DNA of 64,000 nucleotides from Leptodontidium sp. MPI-SDFR-AT-0119 (taxonomy: Eukaryota > Ascomycota > Leotiomycetes > Helotiales > Leptodontidiaceae): assembly GCA_020726505.1 (NCBI GenBank), contig JAHLEZ010000002.1, forward strand, positions 1,116,001-1,180,000, in the 5' to 3' direction. A program made the translations under genes and the position numbers. Under the pieces are notes generated by a model, which made no database searches, was not told the DNA's origin, and saw only the letters and a list, made by a program, of their open reading frames with translations. Positions 10,527-21,335 of the stretch are shown here, in pieces; the first letter of the stretch is position 1; each line of letters begins with the position of its first letter.

Positions 10527-11996
10527 CTAAGCATTCAATATGGCATCGTCGTCGTCTTCGTCGTCAAAAGTTTCTACCTCATCAATAGCGCCCTCACGCT
10601 CCGTACCGAGTCCTTGGAGGGGAGGTTCTTTCTCTGCAACGTGGATGATGGCCTTTCCCTGGACTTCTTGAACTGCTTGCCGCCATTCCTTCCAGTCTTT
10701 CTCATCTCGGATTAAAAAGGCAATTAACATGCTTGGATCCATCTCCTTGATGTGGATTCGACGTAACCTCCTTGTGTGGCAGGAATCAATGTCATCTTGG
10801 GAGTAGTCTTCAATTCTCTCTGGTAACGGCAGGGCAGGGCGAGTCTGGTGGGGATCTAGGTAGAAGAAATATTGACCTTGAACACCAATGAAGTAATGTG
10901 AGGAGGATGGTTGTCCACTAAAGATGCATGAGATTGACTACGAAGATTTCGTGAATCCAAAGACTTACCCAGCAATTCCAATAGACTGTGGCATCTGTAA
11001 AGCAGCTTTCAGGGCCTCCCAATAAACGGGTGTGATTTTATCGAGGCCTAGTCTTGTGCCTACTAAGATTAAGGTCGGTTTGAAAGACTTGCCATCAGGT
11101 TTTGCAATCTTCATAAACGAGTCTTCATAGACCTCCAGACCGTCACCAGTCAAGTAAACTCGTAATTCCGAAGACTCATGGTCGTTTGTTAAAGCTCTGG
11201 AACCAGTTAGTGTGAGGCATGCTGGGGGGGCCGGCATCTTCTCACTGAATACAGCGTGCTGTCGCTGACGGTCCAAACCACTCTCCAGGATGCTTCCCAC
11301 AAGCTGTAGCTCCATGTTCAACAAATTTATGGATAGAGTAGGGTGCTTTCGGGTTGTCTGCAAACAACGATATGATCTCCCTTTCCTCCAAGCTTGCAGA
11401 CCCTCGACGCCAATCTTTAAAAAGCCATTAGCATTATACAAACAACAATACAAGAGTGATTCCTCGCCTCTACCCATTCGTAACATGACAAGAGCATTCG
11501 CGAGGAGGCTCTGCCCAGACCTTATCATGCACCCCCAACCAGTATCAGATGTAAACCCAGCTGGCTCAACTAGCTGACTTCGCAGACGAACCGAGAGCGA
11601 CATCGAAGACGCAGCTTTTGGATCCTGGGATTTGGGGATGGTTGGAAAGTTGGAGCGGTATGTGAGCCATATTCGTGCTTCGAAATCGTCTAGGAAAGGC
11701 GAAGGCCACCCCCCTCCTCCATCCTCGCCATCATACACCAGCCCAGAGTCTATGCTGCTAGCTGTACTATCCGGTGGAGTGACAGGTTTTGCTGGGCGGA
11801 CAGACCCCGTAGAAGCCGACTTTATATCAGGAAGAGAGGCAGATGTCGTGTCAGGGGGCGGTTGGGGTTTCGTCGAGATCTTGTATTCCTTGCCTAGGCA
11901 CCATATCGGAGACCGCGCCGCAGCATCGTTTGTTGGTTCGGGGTCCCAGAAGTACTGCACAATCCGCTTGTATTTGCCAAAGTCAACAGTGGTCAT
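10527..11996 (-). CDS. ATG4: Cysteine protease ATG4
   Basis: Family C54 protease that matures ATG8 by cutting after its C-terminal Gly and later deconjugates ATG8-PE from autophagic membranes. Exons (descending) 11996-11468, 11414-11246, 11196-10969 and 10917-10527 give 438 aa. Catalytic residues are Cys156 in [20 protein letters not shown] and the Asp330/His332 pair in [14 protein letters not shown]. Exon 2 carries the conserved WRRG...[10 protein letters not shown]...[19 protein letters not shown] block. The C-terminus is acidic ([13 protein letters not shown]). The start at 11996 ([20 protein letters not shown]) matches the family; an in-frame ATG at 12116 would add 40 residues. The first intron probably uses a GC donor (11415-11467). 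The alternative GT donor six bases earlier also stays in frame but removes Gly-Arg from the conserved GRDWRRG. Confidence 0.94.
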
Positions 11997-12725
11997 GTTC
12001 ACTAGTTTTAGCTTTCGAGCACCAACAGCGAAGGCATCGACCGGCGGATGGTTGAAGGGACGGGAATGGCGGGGGAGCGTGGGGCAAGTGAGGCGGAAGT
12101 CTGGCTGCTGCTGCACAGAGAGTGAGTGGCTTTAGACTAGCTTCGATGGCAAGAGGCAGGTATGTTGAGGGAGAGCGGGTGGCGGGGTTTGAGAAGTATT
12201 CGTTGGTTTGGTGAGGATTCAAAGGAGTTGTAGTTATTGGAGAGCTGGCTTGAGGAGACGGGAGTGATGGCTGGGCTGGCCAGGCTTCCGATGACCGTGT
12301 CACTGGGCTGGCATTGGCATTCGCTTGTGGTGGCAGCAGCTGGATGGAATTGGCCTGGTCTGCCTGCCAGCTGAGTGAAATTACAAATTCAACGTTACAG
12401 TCAAATTACGGACATGCTGTCAAATACCACATCAATTAGCAAGTGAATGCAATCGGGTTCCCCGGAATTCTCAAATCGTTTCCCCACGTAGGAAGTCTGC
12501 GTTGACGACAATGAGAGTGCGCTAGGTACCTTATCGGCGATAAGCTCTCGCCAAGAGTATGAGGTACGTCGTGCAGGAAAACGATCGTCCCTGGATCTTT
12601 GCCTGTTGAAGCTCCAGACGCTTCCTTCTCCCCTCCATCACCACATTGGAGGAGGCCATGTTTTCCATCTCTGTGCCACGAAGTTCATAATATCAACAAC
12701 AACAGCAGCAGCCGTTTCCGCCAGC
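11997..12725. promoter_or_regulatory. Divergent promoter region ATG4 / SQS1
   Basis: 729 bases between the two start codons; both promoters must lie here. No additional gene or obvious box assigned. Confidence 0.5.
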
Positions 12726-15168
12726 ATGCCGCGACCCAAGAAAGCCCCGAAGAGGGGCAACTTTCAAGCTTCCCGCGACGGTGGTCGAAAACCAGTCGAT
12801 ACTTCCTTTGTACCATTCAGTGGCACGTCCACTCCTCGAAAGGGCCATGGTAAGAAATGCCTCAGCTGGAATTTGATCTTAGATCTTCGTTGACTGTAGC
12901 TCAGCTTTCACACTCCAGGAAGAAGCTCGTAATACTGAACGCCACCAGTCATTCTGGAATACCGACCAAAGACTTCGGGATAGTAGGGTCAATTTTGTGA
13001 GTGCTGGTAGAACAGTACCAACCGAGCCAGAAAACACCCAAGCTGCTCTTGCAGAGTTGACTCTAGAGTCCCCAAAGCAAAGTAGTGATGGAGAAGCAAA
13101 TGCAGATGAGGACCAGGACCAGGAACTCGAGGAGGCAGAGTACGAGGAGGCTGAAGAGTCTACACCCGAGGGACCCACGTATTCGTCCACCAAACCCTCA
13201 GTCAATGTGGAAGCTTTCGATTTCATTGTTGATACTAACGGCAGTGGGCCAGTCCAAACTGGCATGCCTCCACCGAAACTACGCTCACCATCACCAACGC
13301 CTTCCAACTCCAGTGAAGAAGTCATACTCTTTCGTGGACGGGGTCGTGAGCAGCAACCTAGAGGTGTATCAAAACCTTCTCTGCCTTCCAGGAAGATCCC
13401 CGAGAACATCGACGCAAAGATCAGAATAGTTGAGGATAGAATCCATGAGCAGACCGAATTGCTTCAAGAAGTCCTTGCCGAAACTCGTTCGTCTGCTCCA
13501 CAAGCATCAGCGAAGAGATTCGAGGAAGCTGATTTTGAGTCAATTCTTCCCCAAAAGTCTAACGGTCGTGGTCGTGGTCGCAGAGGGGATCGCCGCAGTA
13601 AGAACAACACCACCGAACAGCTGGAAGAAGATGCCATGATCGCCGACTACATAGCCAATATGGACGAGGAGGATCCCATGTTCAAATCATTCAATCAACG
13701 TGACCTGGGTGGTACCGAAGAAGAGACATGGCAGGATACTGAAGCTTCCTCTAGAGGAGCAACCATGGACCCAATTCGAAGAGATCAAGATGGATGGAAC
13801 CGCTCGGATATCGAAGACTTTGATGACCTGGGCACTTCTGATGGTGTTATGGGAGAAGTTCAAGCCATCCTTTCCAAGAGAGAGCGTGCCTCTGGTACCC
13901 AGTATCTTGTTGTCTGGGAGGATCAATCCATTGACGAGGCTCGATGGGTACCTGCCACAACTTTGACGAGTGTGGTCGCGCTGACATTCATCGAAACCTT
14001 TGAAGCGGAAGAAAAGCTTGTTGTGGAATTCCAAGATAATGATGAGGATGATACCAGCGATTCTGAGGATGATCTTGAAATCAACGTTGAGGTAGAGGAC
14101 GATGATGACGATGCTGATCTGGTCCAAAGAAAGATAAACAGTATGACGGACGAAAGAATTGCTAGGCTACTTTCGAAGCAGGAGGAGCTCGGCATGGGCT
14201 CTAATGAGATTCTTCTCTTTGATGATGACGAGGATGATGATGCCGATGCAAGCGTCACGAAATCATCTTTCAGAGCATCAAAATTCACACCAGCTAGATC
14301 TTTACGTGGACCTCGGCGAGCCAAGGGCGACTTCCCATCTGCAACTGTACTAGCTGATGCCTACGATGGGTTTGACGTCATGGACTTTGACCGACAAAGT
14401 GTGAAGAAGAAGCCAAAGGGTCGCAAAGGCAAGCTTGTCTTAGACATTTCCGACTCCGAACTCGAGGCATCAATGCAGGCTGCGTGGGATAATGATCGTG
14501 AGAAGAAGAAGGAGAGAAGGCAAGCACGGGAAGAGTTGCGGGCTCAAGGTCTACTTGGCAGCAAGAATGGCAAGGTCGATATAAAGCAAAAGTATAAGGA
14601 AGGCATGGGTATCTATGCTGTCAAGGAGGAAATCAAGAACTTCCTAATGGGAGGCAAAACAACGTGGGCATTCTTTCGTTGCATGGTGACATTCAGCTGA
14701 CTTTCTAGACTTTCGCTACCTCCTATGGACAAAGCCGACCGCAAAGTCGTCCACAAGCTTGCAAATGCATTCAACTTGAAGTCCAAATCTGCTGGCAATG
14801 GCGACAACCGTTTCCCTATTCTCTACAGAACCTCCAGGACCTTGGCCTTCAACGATGGTGCTTTCGCGAAGGTCGATGCTCGTATCTCCCGCCGTTTCCT
14901 TCCCCGCATAGACGTTGGTGGCAAGAGAGCAGGTGGTGGGGCAAAGCGTGCTGCTGGTGCAAGTGGATTTAATCGTACAGCTGTCAGTTACAGAGATGGC
15001 GATATCGTTGGTGGTTCTGCTCCCGAGCTCGGTGCTGATAACAGGGGTCGTGCCATGTTGGAGAAAATGGGTTGGAGCTCTGGTACAGCCTTGGGTGCTC
15101 TCAACAACAAGGGTATCATGCTTCCTGTTTCTCATGTTGTAAAAACCACCAAGGCAGGATTGGGTTAG
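12726..15168 (+). CDS. SQS1: SQS1-like protein with R3H and G-patch domains
   Basis: Exons 12726-12849, 12905-14663 and 14709-15168 give 780 aa. In yeast SQS1/PFA1 activates the DEAH helicase PRP43 in ribosome biogenesis and splicing. The N-terminus is basic (MPRPKKAPKRGNFQASRDGG), followed by the EEARNTERHQSFW motif and long acidic stretches (about 430-480). An R3H domain (about 633-690, KADRKVVHKLANAFNLKSKS...RFPILYRTSRTLAF) and a C-terminal G-patch (about 736-780, RGRAMLEKMGWSSGTALGAL) close the protein. An RGRGRRGDRR basic/Gly patch is near residue 262. Residues about 358-395 look like a chromodomain core (ILSKRERASGTQYLVVWEDQ...ARWVPATTL). The first acceptor (CTCAG, 12900-12904) was chosen because it keeps the conserved frame. 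Divergent from ATG4. Confidence 0.91.
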
Positions 15169-15614
15169 TTCTCGCAATTGGGCAGAATCCTGTATTCGTG
15201 TACTTTATCTTGGCGTTGAGTTTAGGCCGCTTTTGCGTTCTGTTCATTACGTCTATAAAATACAGGCGCATTGCAGTAATATACTACCAGCAATTGAAAA
15301 TGCGTGTTTTAGTCAAGAATGTACAAACCAGCAGATTGAAACCCCCATGTCACAGCAGACGAGACTATAAGATTGTGTTTGTTCATGTTTCAATTGTTTG
15401 TCTTCTCGATTTCCCTATCCGAAGACTTATTGTACAGCCACGTACCCCGAAAGCAGACCGTTGAAGACATATGCCCCCATAAAAAAGCAGACCATCCATA
15501 ACGCATTAAAAGAGACCCGAAGATCCCGAAAAGGTTCTGACTTCATCACCAACCCAGATGACCCAAAGCCAAAGCAGATCCGGCACCTTATGAAAACCCA
15601 AACTGAAAAGCAAC
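15169..15614. other. Convergent intergenic region SQS1 / H2B
   Basis: 446 bases carrying both 3' ends. No gene seen. Confidence 0.5.
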
Positions 15615-16280
15615 CTATTTTGTCGATGAGGAGTACTTGGTGACAGCCTTGGTACCTTCAGAGACAGCGTGCTTGGCAAGTTCACCAGGCAAAATGAGGC
15701 GGACACTGCAGACGGGTTAGCACTGAAGGGTAGAGGCGATACCGGTTGGAACTTACGAGGTTTGGATCTCACGGGAGGAAATTGTGGACTTCTTGTTGTA
15801 TGCGGCAAGCTTGGAGGCCTCGGTGGCAACACGCTCGAAGATATCTGAAGAGCATGTTAGAGCTGCGGGCGCAATCTGGATGAGGTGAAGCTTACCATTG
15901 ACGAAGGAGTTCAGAATGGACATGGCGCGGTTGGAGATACCAGTGTCTGGGTGGACTTGCTTGAGGACTAAAACGCCAGATGTTAGTGAATGTAGTGGAT
16001 GAAAGACGCGTCTTGATGATGTTGGTTGGAGCTGAGCTCCATTGGAGCGCGACGTTGTCGTGTTGAGGACGCGCCCAATGTTTGGAGCCCGACGCGACTT
16101 GAGGATTGGAAACTTGCCTTTGTAAATGTATGAAGAGTAGGTCTCCTTGCGCGTCTTCGTGCGCTTCTTCTTCTCTCCAGTTGCTGCGGTCTTCTTGCCA
16201 GCCTCCTTCTTCTCCGCGGGAGCCTTGGAGGCAGGTGCCTTGGAGGCGGGCTTCTTCTCAGCGGCGGCCTTTGGTGGCAT
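15615..16280 (-). CDS. HTB1: Histone H2B
   Basis: Core histone that pairs with H2A in the nucleosome. Exons (descending) 16280-16118, 15967-15896, 15844-15757 and 15705-15615 give 137 aa, the usual fungal length. The Lys/Ala-rich tail starts [20 protein letters not shown]. The fold is seen in [40 protein letters not shown] and [20 protein letters not shown]. The C-terminus [16 protein letters not shown] includes the conserved ubiquitinated Lys in AVTKY. Intron 1 (15968-16117) has a GC donor (AAAG|GCAAGT) and a TTTTAG acceptor. It is 150 nt with no in-frame stop, so retention would not break the frame. Divergent from H2A across a shared promoter. Confidence 0.97.
15968..16117 (-). other. GC-AG intron 1 of H2B
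   Basis: On the minus strand the exon ends AAAG and the intron starts GCAAGT. Joining to TTTTAG|TC rebuilds the invariant [12 protein letters not shown]. No GT donor nearby restores the sequence. Confidence 0.9.
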
Positions 16281-16806
16281 TTTGGATGATGTTTGTTGGG
16301 AGTTGTAAAAGGGCTGTTGGAAAGTGATGGAGGTGGAAATGAGTTGATTTGGACGTGGTGCTGAGAATCGATGGCGTTGACTGTGGATGGAGGGGAGGGC
16401 AGAAGAATGGGAAGAGAAGGGGAACTGCAACTCTTATACTTGGGTGGTTGATCGGGATCAGAGCCTAGGCTGGGACGGGCTAGCCTGGTCGCGCAGTTGA
16501 AGCTGCAGCTGCAGCCAATCAGCACGCCGGTTGCTGCTGCCTCGCCAAAACAAAAGACAGAGCACAGAGCCCTTGCAGCGCGCGCCAGAAGTGACTAGCG
16601 CCTGTTATCACTGATCTGATGCGGTCTCTGATCGCTGTCCCTTTTTACCTATAAGTACCGGCAGCACCCACCAAAACGTCCAGCCTTCAAATTCTTTTGA
16701 CCATCATCCAGCACGCAACATCCACGCCTTCACGTCCATCGCATCAATTTCCGCACATCAACAACTTCATCTTTTCCCACCAACCCAATCCAATAAATCA
16801 CTCAAA
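16281..16806. promoter_or_regulatory. Bidirectional H2B/H2A promoter
   Basis: 526-bp spacer of the conserved divergent H2A-H2B pair. It has a TATAAG box on each side: minus strand at 16433-16438 for H2B and plus strand at 16650-16655 for H2A. A CCAAT box is near the middle at 16515-16519. The near-symmetrical layout fits co-ordinated S-phase expression (inference). Confidence 0.75.
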
Positions 16807-17460
<654 letters not shown>

Positions 17461-18148
17461 GTTTTTGTTTTGGGCTGGTTGGGTTTCTTGAGGGTCTGTT
17501 TTTCATGATAATGGGGTGTCGTATGGGTCTGGGTTCATGGCTGCTTTTTCTGCGTTCTGGTTGTACATTAAAATCCATGGCAATGGATGAGGATTGCATT
17601 GAGATCAATCTTATGAGAAACCGATAAACAACTACATCATTTTCCAACTTGGCTTCTCGTGAAGAATTTCTAAATGAAACTTGCATGCGACAGAAACCTG
17701 ATTCCCCCCCTCCCTCCCTTGGATTGGGCGGATTCTTTCAAGGATGGCTATTGGAAATGCATCAGACGGTGCGATTGCGCTAACTTCAGCTGCCTTCCAA
17801 ATTCATGTCCTGCTTTTAAGACTTCGAGAAGGATCAAAAAAGAATTCAACTCGAAGTTCATCTTGGTGCTCTAGACTGTATGTCCAAAATCACATTTCGT
17901 GCTGTTGCTCTTCTTGAATCAGTCGCAGGCCGGGCCTCAAGCGCGGGGAGGAAATTATCTCCTGGGAGCAGCACTCAACAAACAAACTAACACTAGCGCG
18001 CCAGGACTGCACCGAATCCTGGAGAGCAAGGTGAAGGACAAAGGCATATCTGGAGGTGGTTCTTGAAGTGCTCTTTCTATGACCCCTAATACTATGTACA
18101 AATCTCCAGTTCCCCAAAATCAACTCCCTTTCCCAAATTGGCCCAATT
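17461..18148. other. Convergent intergenic region H2A / NDUFB9
   Basis: 688 bases with the two 3' ends; a short pyrimidine run (CCCCCCTCCCTCCC) lies at about 17705-17718. No gene seen. Confidence 0.5.
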
Positions 18149-18688
18149 CTACTTGACGATCTCTGTTGGAGCTGTGTATTCCGTTAGCCCAGGGTGAAAG
18201 TATCGAAGCTTCGTAACTTACGGGTCAAGATTGGGGATGGCAGATTTCTCTCGAATTTGGATCCTATTTTTACAGAATTGTTAGCCTATGGTCATGTCCT
18301 CCAGCAAAGCTCGATGCTCTCAGGCAGGGCACAAAACTAACCTCCGGGAGCTGTTGGCGCATGGTATGGATCTGGGTGCTTCCACTTCTCCAACTCTGCC
18401 TCTGCCTCTTGGAACAATGCCTAAGCATCCCCATTAGCAATACTCTGACTCATTCAACCTGATTGACTTGCCCGCTGTTGTCTGGGATCCTTGATGTTCT
18501 TGTTCGCCTCAAATAACGACCTGATGTACATCGCTTGGCCTCTCCATAGGTATCTGTGGACAGCCCAGTCGAGTGAGAGCTTCAATGAGCGTCGATAGAG
18601 CGACCTGTAGAAGACGATGGTCAGCATATCAGGGTTCAATGGCAATCGGAACTGAGGGGGCTTACGAGACTACTTGTTTTGTAGACAT
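18149..18688 (-). CDS. NDUFB9: Mitochondrial complex I LYR subunit NDUFB9 (B22)
   Basis: Accessory subunit of NADH:ubiquinone oxidoreductase at the mitochondrial inner membrane; LYR-motif proteins bind acyl carrier protein. Five exons (descending) 18688-18666, 18604-18472, 18420-18342, 18263-18222 and 18171-18149 give 99 aa in one frame. The LYR motif is in SSLYRRSLKLSLDW. Next come VHRYLWRGQAMYIRSLFEAN and KDPRQQR, then the C-terminal KWKHPDPYHAPTAPGGSKFE, all typical of fungal B22. Intron 2 (18421-18471) has a GC donor (CGG|GCAAGT) with a TTGCTAAT branch-like site and a TTAG acceptor. The first exon is 23 nt and the last 23 nt including the stop. The C-terminal two exons are less certain. 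Divergent from KGD2. Confidence 0.88.
18421..18471 (-). other. GC-AG intron 2 of NDUFB9
   Basis: 51-nt intron with GCAAGT donor, TTGCTAAT branch-like element and GATGCTTAG acceptor. Splicing joins DPRQQR to ALFQEAEAELEKW as in the family. Confidence 0.85.
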
Positions 18689-19026
18689 TTTTCTAATCAG
18701 CGTGGAACGGTCTCGACAGCCACTTGCTCAGCTACAGCTCAGGACCAATTCCTTCGATCATAGATCTCCTGCGTCTGCCCTGGTTCGTCCTCTGCGGTGC
18801 GATTCTTCGAGTTGCGCTGCGTGGTGATGTCTGCCGTAGCTTCATGCTGGCCTGCACTGACCTGGCTGGGTCGCGAGATTCGGAGCGCCGGCTAGCGCGA
18901 TCGCTTCGCTTAAATGAGGCTGCATCCGAATACTTGTTGTTTGACAGAGCTCAAGATTTTGCCTCCTTTCCCTCCTTTCACTCAATTCCTCTACCTTCCA
19001 CTCTCCCCCCCCCCTACTACCTCAAG
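18689..19026. promoter_or_regulatory. Divergent promoter NDUFB9 / KGD2
   Basis: 338 bases shared by two nuclear genes for mitochondrial energy metabolism. A CT-rich tract (about 18958-19020, including CCCCCCCCC) precedes the KGD2 start. Co-regulation is inference. Confidence 0.6.
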
Positions 19027-20463
19027 ATGCTGTCAAGGCGAGTCCTGGTAGCTTCGCGCTTTCTGCGTGTCTCGCGAACGCCTCAACTTCGATACCCGTT
19101 TCCAGCTGTCGCCCAGCAGTTCCGCTCCTATGCAGACAAAATTGTCAAGGTGCCAGAGATGGCCGAGTCGATTTCCGAGGGTACCCTGAAGCAATGGTCG
19201 AAGCAGATTGGCGACTTTGTAGAGCAGGATGAGGAAATTGCTACAATTGAGACCGATAAGGTACAACTACTCTGCTCCTCGTCAGGATGATTCCCCATCT
19301 CTAATTATTATCGTTGCAGATCGATGTCGCTGTCAATGCCCCAGAAGCTGGAACCATCAAGGAATTCCTTGCCAATGAGGAGGATACTGTCACTGTTGGA
19401 CAGGATCTGGTCCGTATGGAGCTAGGAGAAGCACCTGAGGGCGGAGACAAGGAGAAGGCAAGCTCGGAACCAAAGGAGGCTGCACCAAAGGAGCAGTCAA
19501 CATCTTCGGGTCCAGAGCCATCGAAAAAGGACGAGTCTAAGCCTGCCAGCTCCTCTCCGCCGCCTCAAGAGAAGAAGCCAGAGCCAAAGAAGGAGTCGCC
19601 TCCTAAACAAACAGAGTCAAAGGACTCGAAGTCAAGCTCCGCGCCAACCCTTGGAAATCGTGAAGAGAGACGTGTGAGTATATACTCTGTGCATTAGACG
19701 TTGCGGATGCTGACTACTTCCACAGGTCAAGATGAACCGAATGCGCCTACGTATCGCCGAACGTCTAAAGCAATCTCAAAATACCGCTGCCTCCTTGACA
19801 ACCTTCAACGAAGTAGACATGTCATCCCTGATGGAATTCCGGAAACTGTACAAGGATGATGTTCTGAAGAAGACTGGAGTAAAGCTTGGGTTTATGAGCG
19901 CCTTCTCACGTGCCTCTGTACTTGCCATGCGAGATATTCCTGCTGTGAACGCTTCCATCGAGGGGCCAAATGGTGGAGATACTATTGTTTACAGAGACTA
20001 TGTTGACATCAGTGTGGCTGTTGCAACTGAGAAGGGATTGGTCACTCCAGTTGTCCGAAACACCGAGACAATGGATCTTGTGGGCATTGAGAAGTCAATT
20101 GCAGAGTTGGGCAAGAAGGTGAGGTCTCAGGATATCTTCCCTCATATTCGTACTAATCTGTCGTAGGCTCGTGATAGCAAGTTGACGATCGAGGATATGG
20201 CTGGTGGTACTTTCACCATCAGCAACGGTGGGGTCTTTGGCTCCCTGATGGGAACCCCAATCATCAACCTTCCCCAGACAGCTGTGCTTGGGCTACATGC
20301 TATCAAGGACAAGCCAGTCGTTGTTAACGGCCAAATCGTTATCCGCCCCATGATGTATTTGGCTCTGACATATGACCATCGTCTCTTGGATGGCAGGGAA
20401 GCTGTACAGTTCCTAGTGAAGGTCAAGGAGTATATCGAGGACCCTCGACGCATGCTCTTGTAA
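19027..20463 (+). CDS. KGD2: Dihydrolipoyllysine succinyltransferase, E2 of 2-oxoglutarate dehydrogenase
   Basis: Transfers the succinyl group from the lipoyl arm to CoA in the mitochondrial TCA cycle. Exons 19027-19260, 19320-19673, 19726-20118 and 20167-20463 give 425 aa. The N-terminus [20 protein letters not shown] is Arg-rich, an evident mitochondrial targeting peptide. The lipoyl domain (about 39-115) has the lipoylated Lys78 in IETDK, with intron 1 falling exactly after it. A Pro/Ser/Lys/Glu linker (about 125-190) follows. There is no clear peripheral-subunit-binding domain, as expected for eukaryotic KGD2. The catalytic domain (about 197-425) contains [40 protein letters not shown] and the active site TYDHRLLDG (His398, Asp402). 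Confidence 0.97.
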
Positions 20464-21335
20464 GCTGTAGATAACGCATGGACTTGGACCCTTTTTCCAT
20501 TTGTTGTTACCTTACCTCGCATCATGCATTGTATAATAGAATAATGACACGCACGCTGGGCGTTTCTTGACATTCTGGTAGTACCAGCCAAAATCAGAAT
20601 CGATTGATGATCTATTTTGCTTCTCGTTCAGCTTGTCGTGTTTTGGACTCGTTTCGGACTATTATAAAGGCAGAATGAGTGATTCTGCCAGTGTTTGCAA
20701 TTCGATATTAGCTACCTTTCTGGCTCTAAGTCTCACTAGTCATGTGGGCGCTCTACATCCTACCTGACGAGTATGGTAGCATCATCTTTCGACTGATCCA
20801 TGCCGCTCACTCCCAACCGAAATACATGTTCCAACACGTACCTCTCTCGTCACTCATTCTCCTTACCGACCTTCATACGGAGGATCTTATCCTCCGAATT
20901 TGGATTGATTAGACCACAAGTTTATGCAGCTACTTGTGGCAGCATTTGTCGGCTTGCCATTCGTTGCACAAGCTTTTTTGGCACGCAGCGTTAAGTTCGG
21001 ATGATGCCACGACTTGGAGAGCTCAAGGGTTGACTCTGCTCGGGTTTAGATAAATGTACAGCGGCCTTTCTCCAGAGTTCAGTTCTAGTCTCGACTCTTC
21101 CCGTGCTCGTTTTCTCTCACTCCGTTGTACCATTTTGGTGTTCCGCTTCCTCGGCGCAACCATTTAGTTTACGGAACACGCAGCAGGTCTCGAAGTAGAA
21201 TCAGGCCCACCACTCACTTTCTTCTTGGTGGTCTCGCCTCATTACAGTTGTTGCTGTATACTTGATGCAATTTGTACATTGTCAGTGGTGTTTATATTTA
21301 CATCAAATTCATCTTGAGTCCGCGGCACCTTCACC
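20464..21335. other. Convergent intergenic region
   Basis: 872 bases between KGD2 and the decayed membrane-protein gene. No gene or repeat recognised. Confidence 0.45.

Noticed and set aside
12116..12116. Upstream in-frame ATG for ATG4
   Set aside because: Adds 40 residues without family support; the ATG at 11996 begins the conserved [11 protein letters not shown].
15753..16430. 225-codon minus ORF covering H2B
   Set aside because: Read-through of the 150-nt GC-AG intron and the 5' leader; the histone model explains it.
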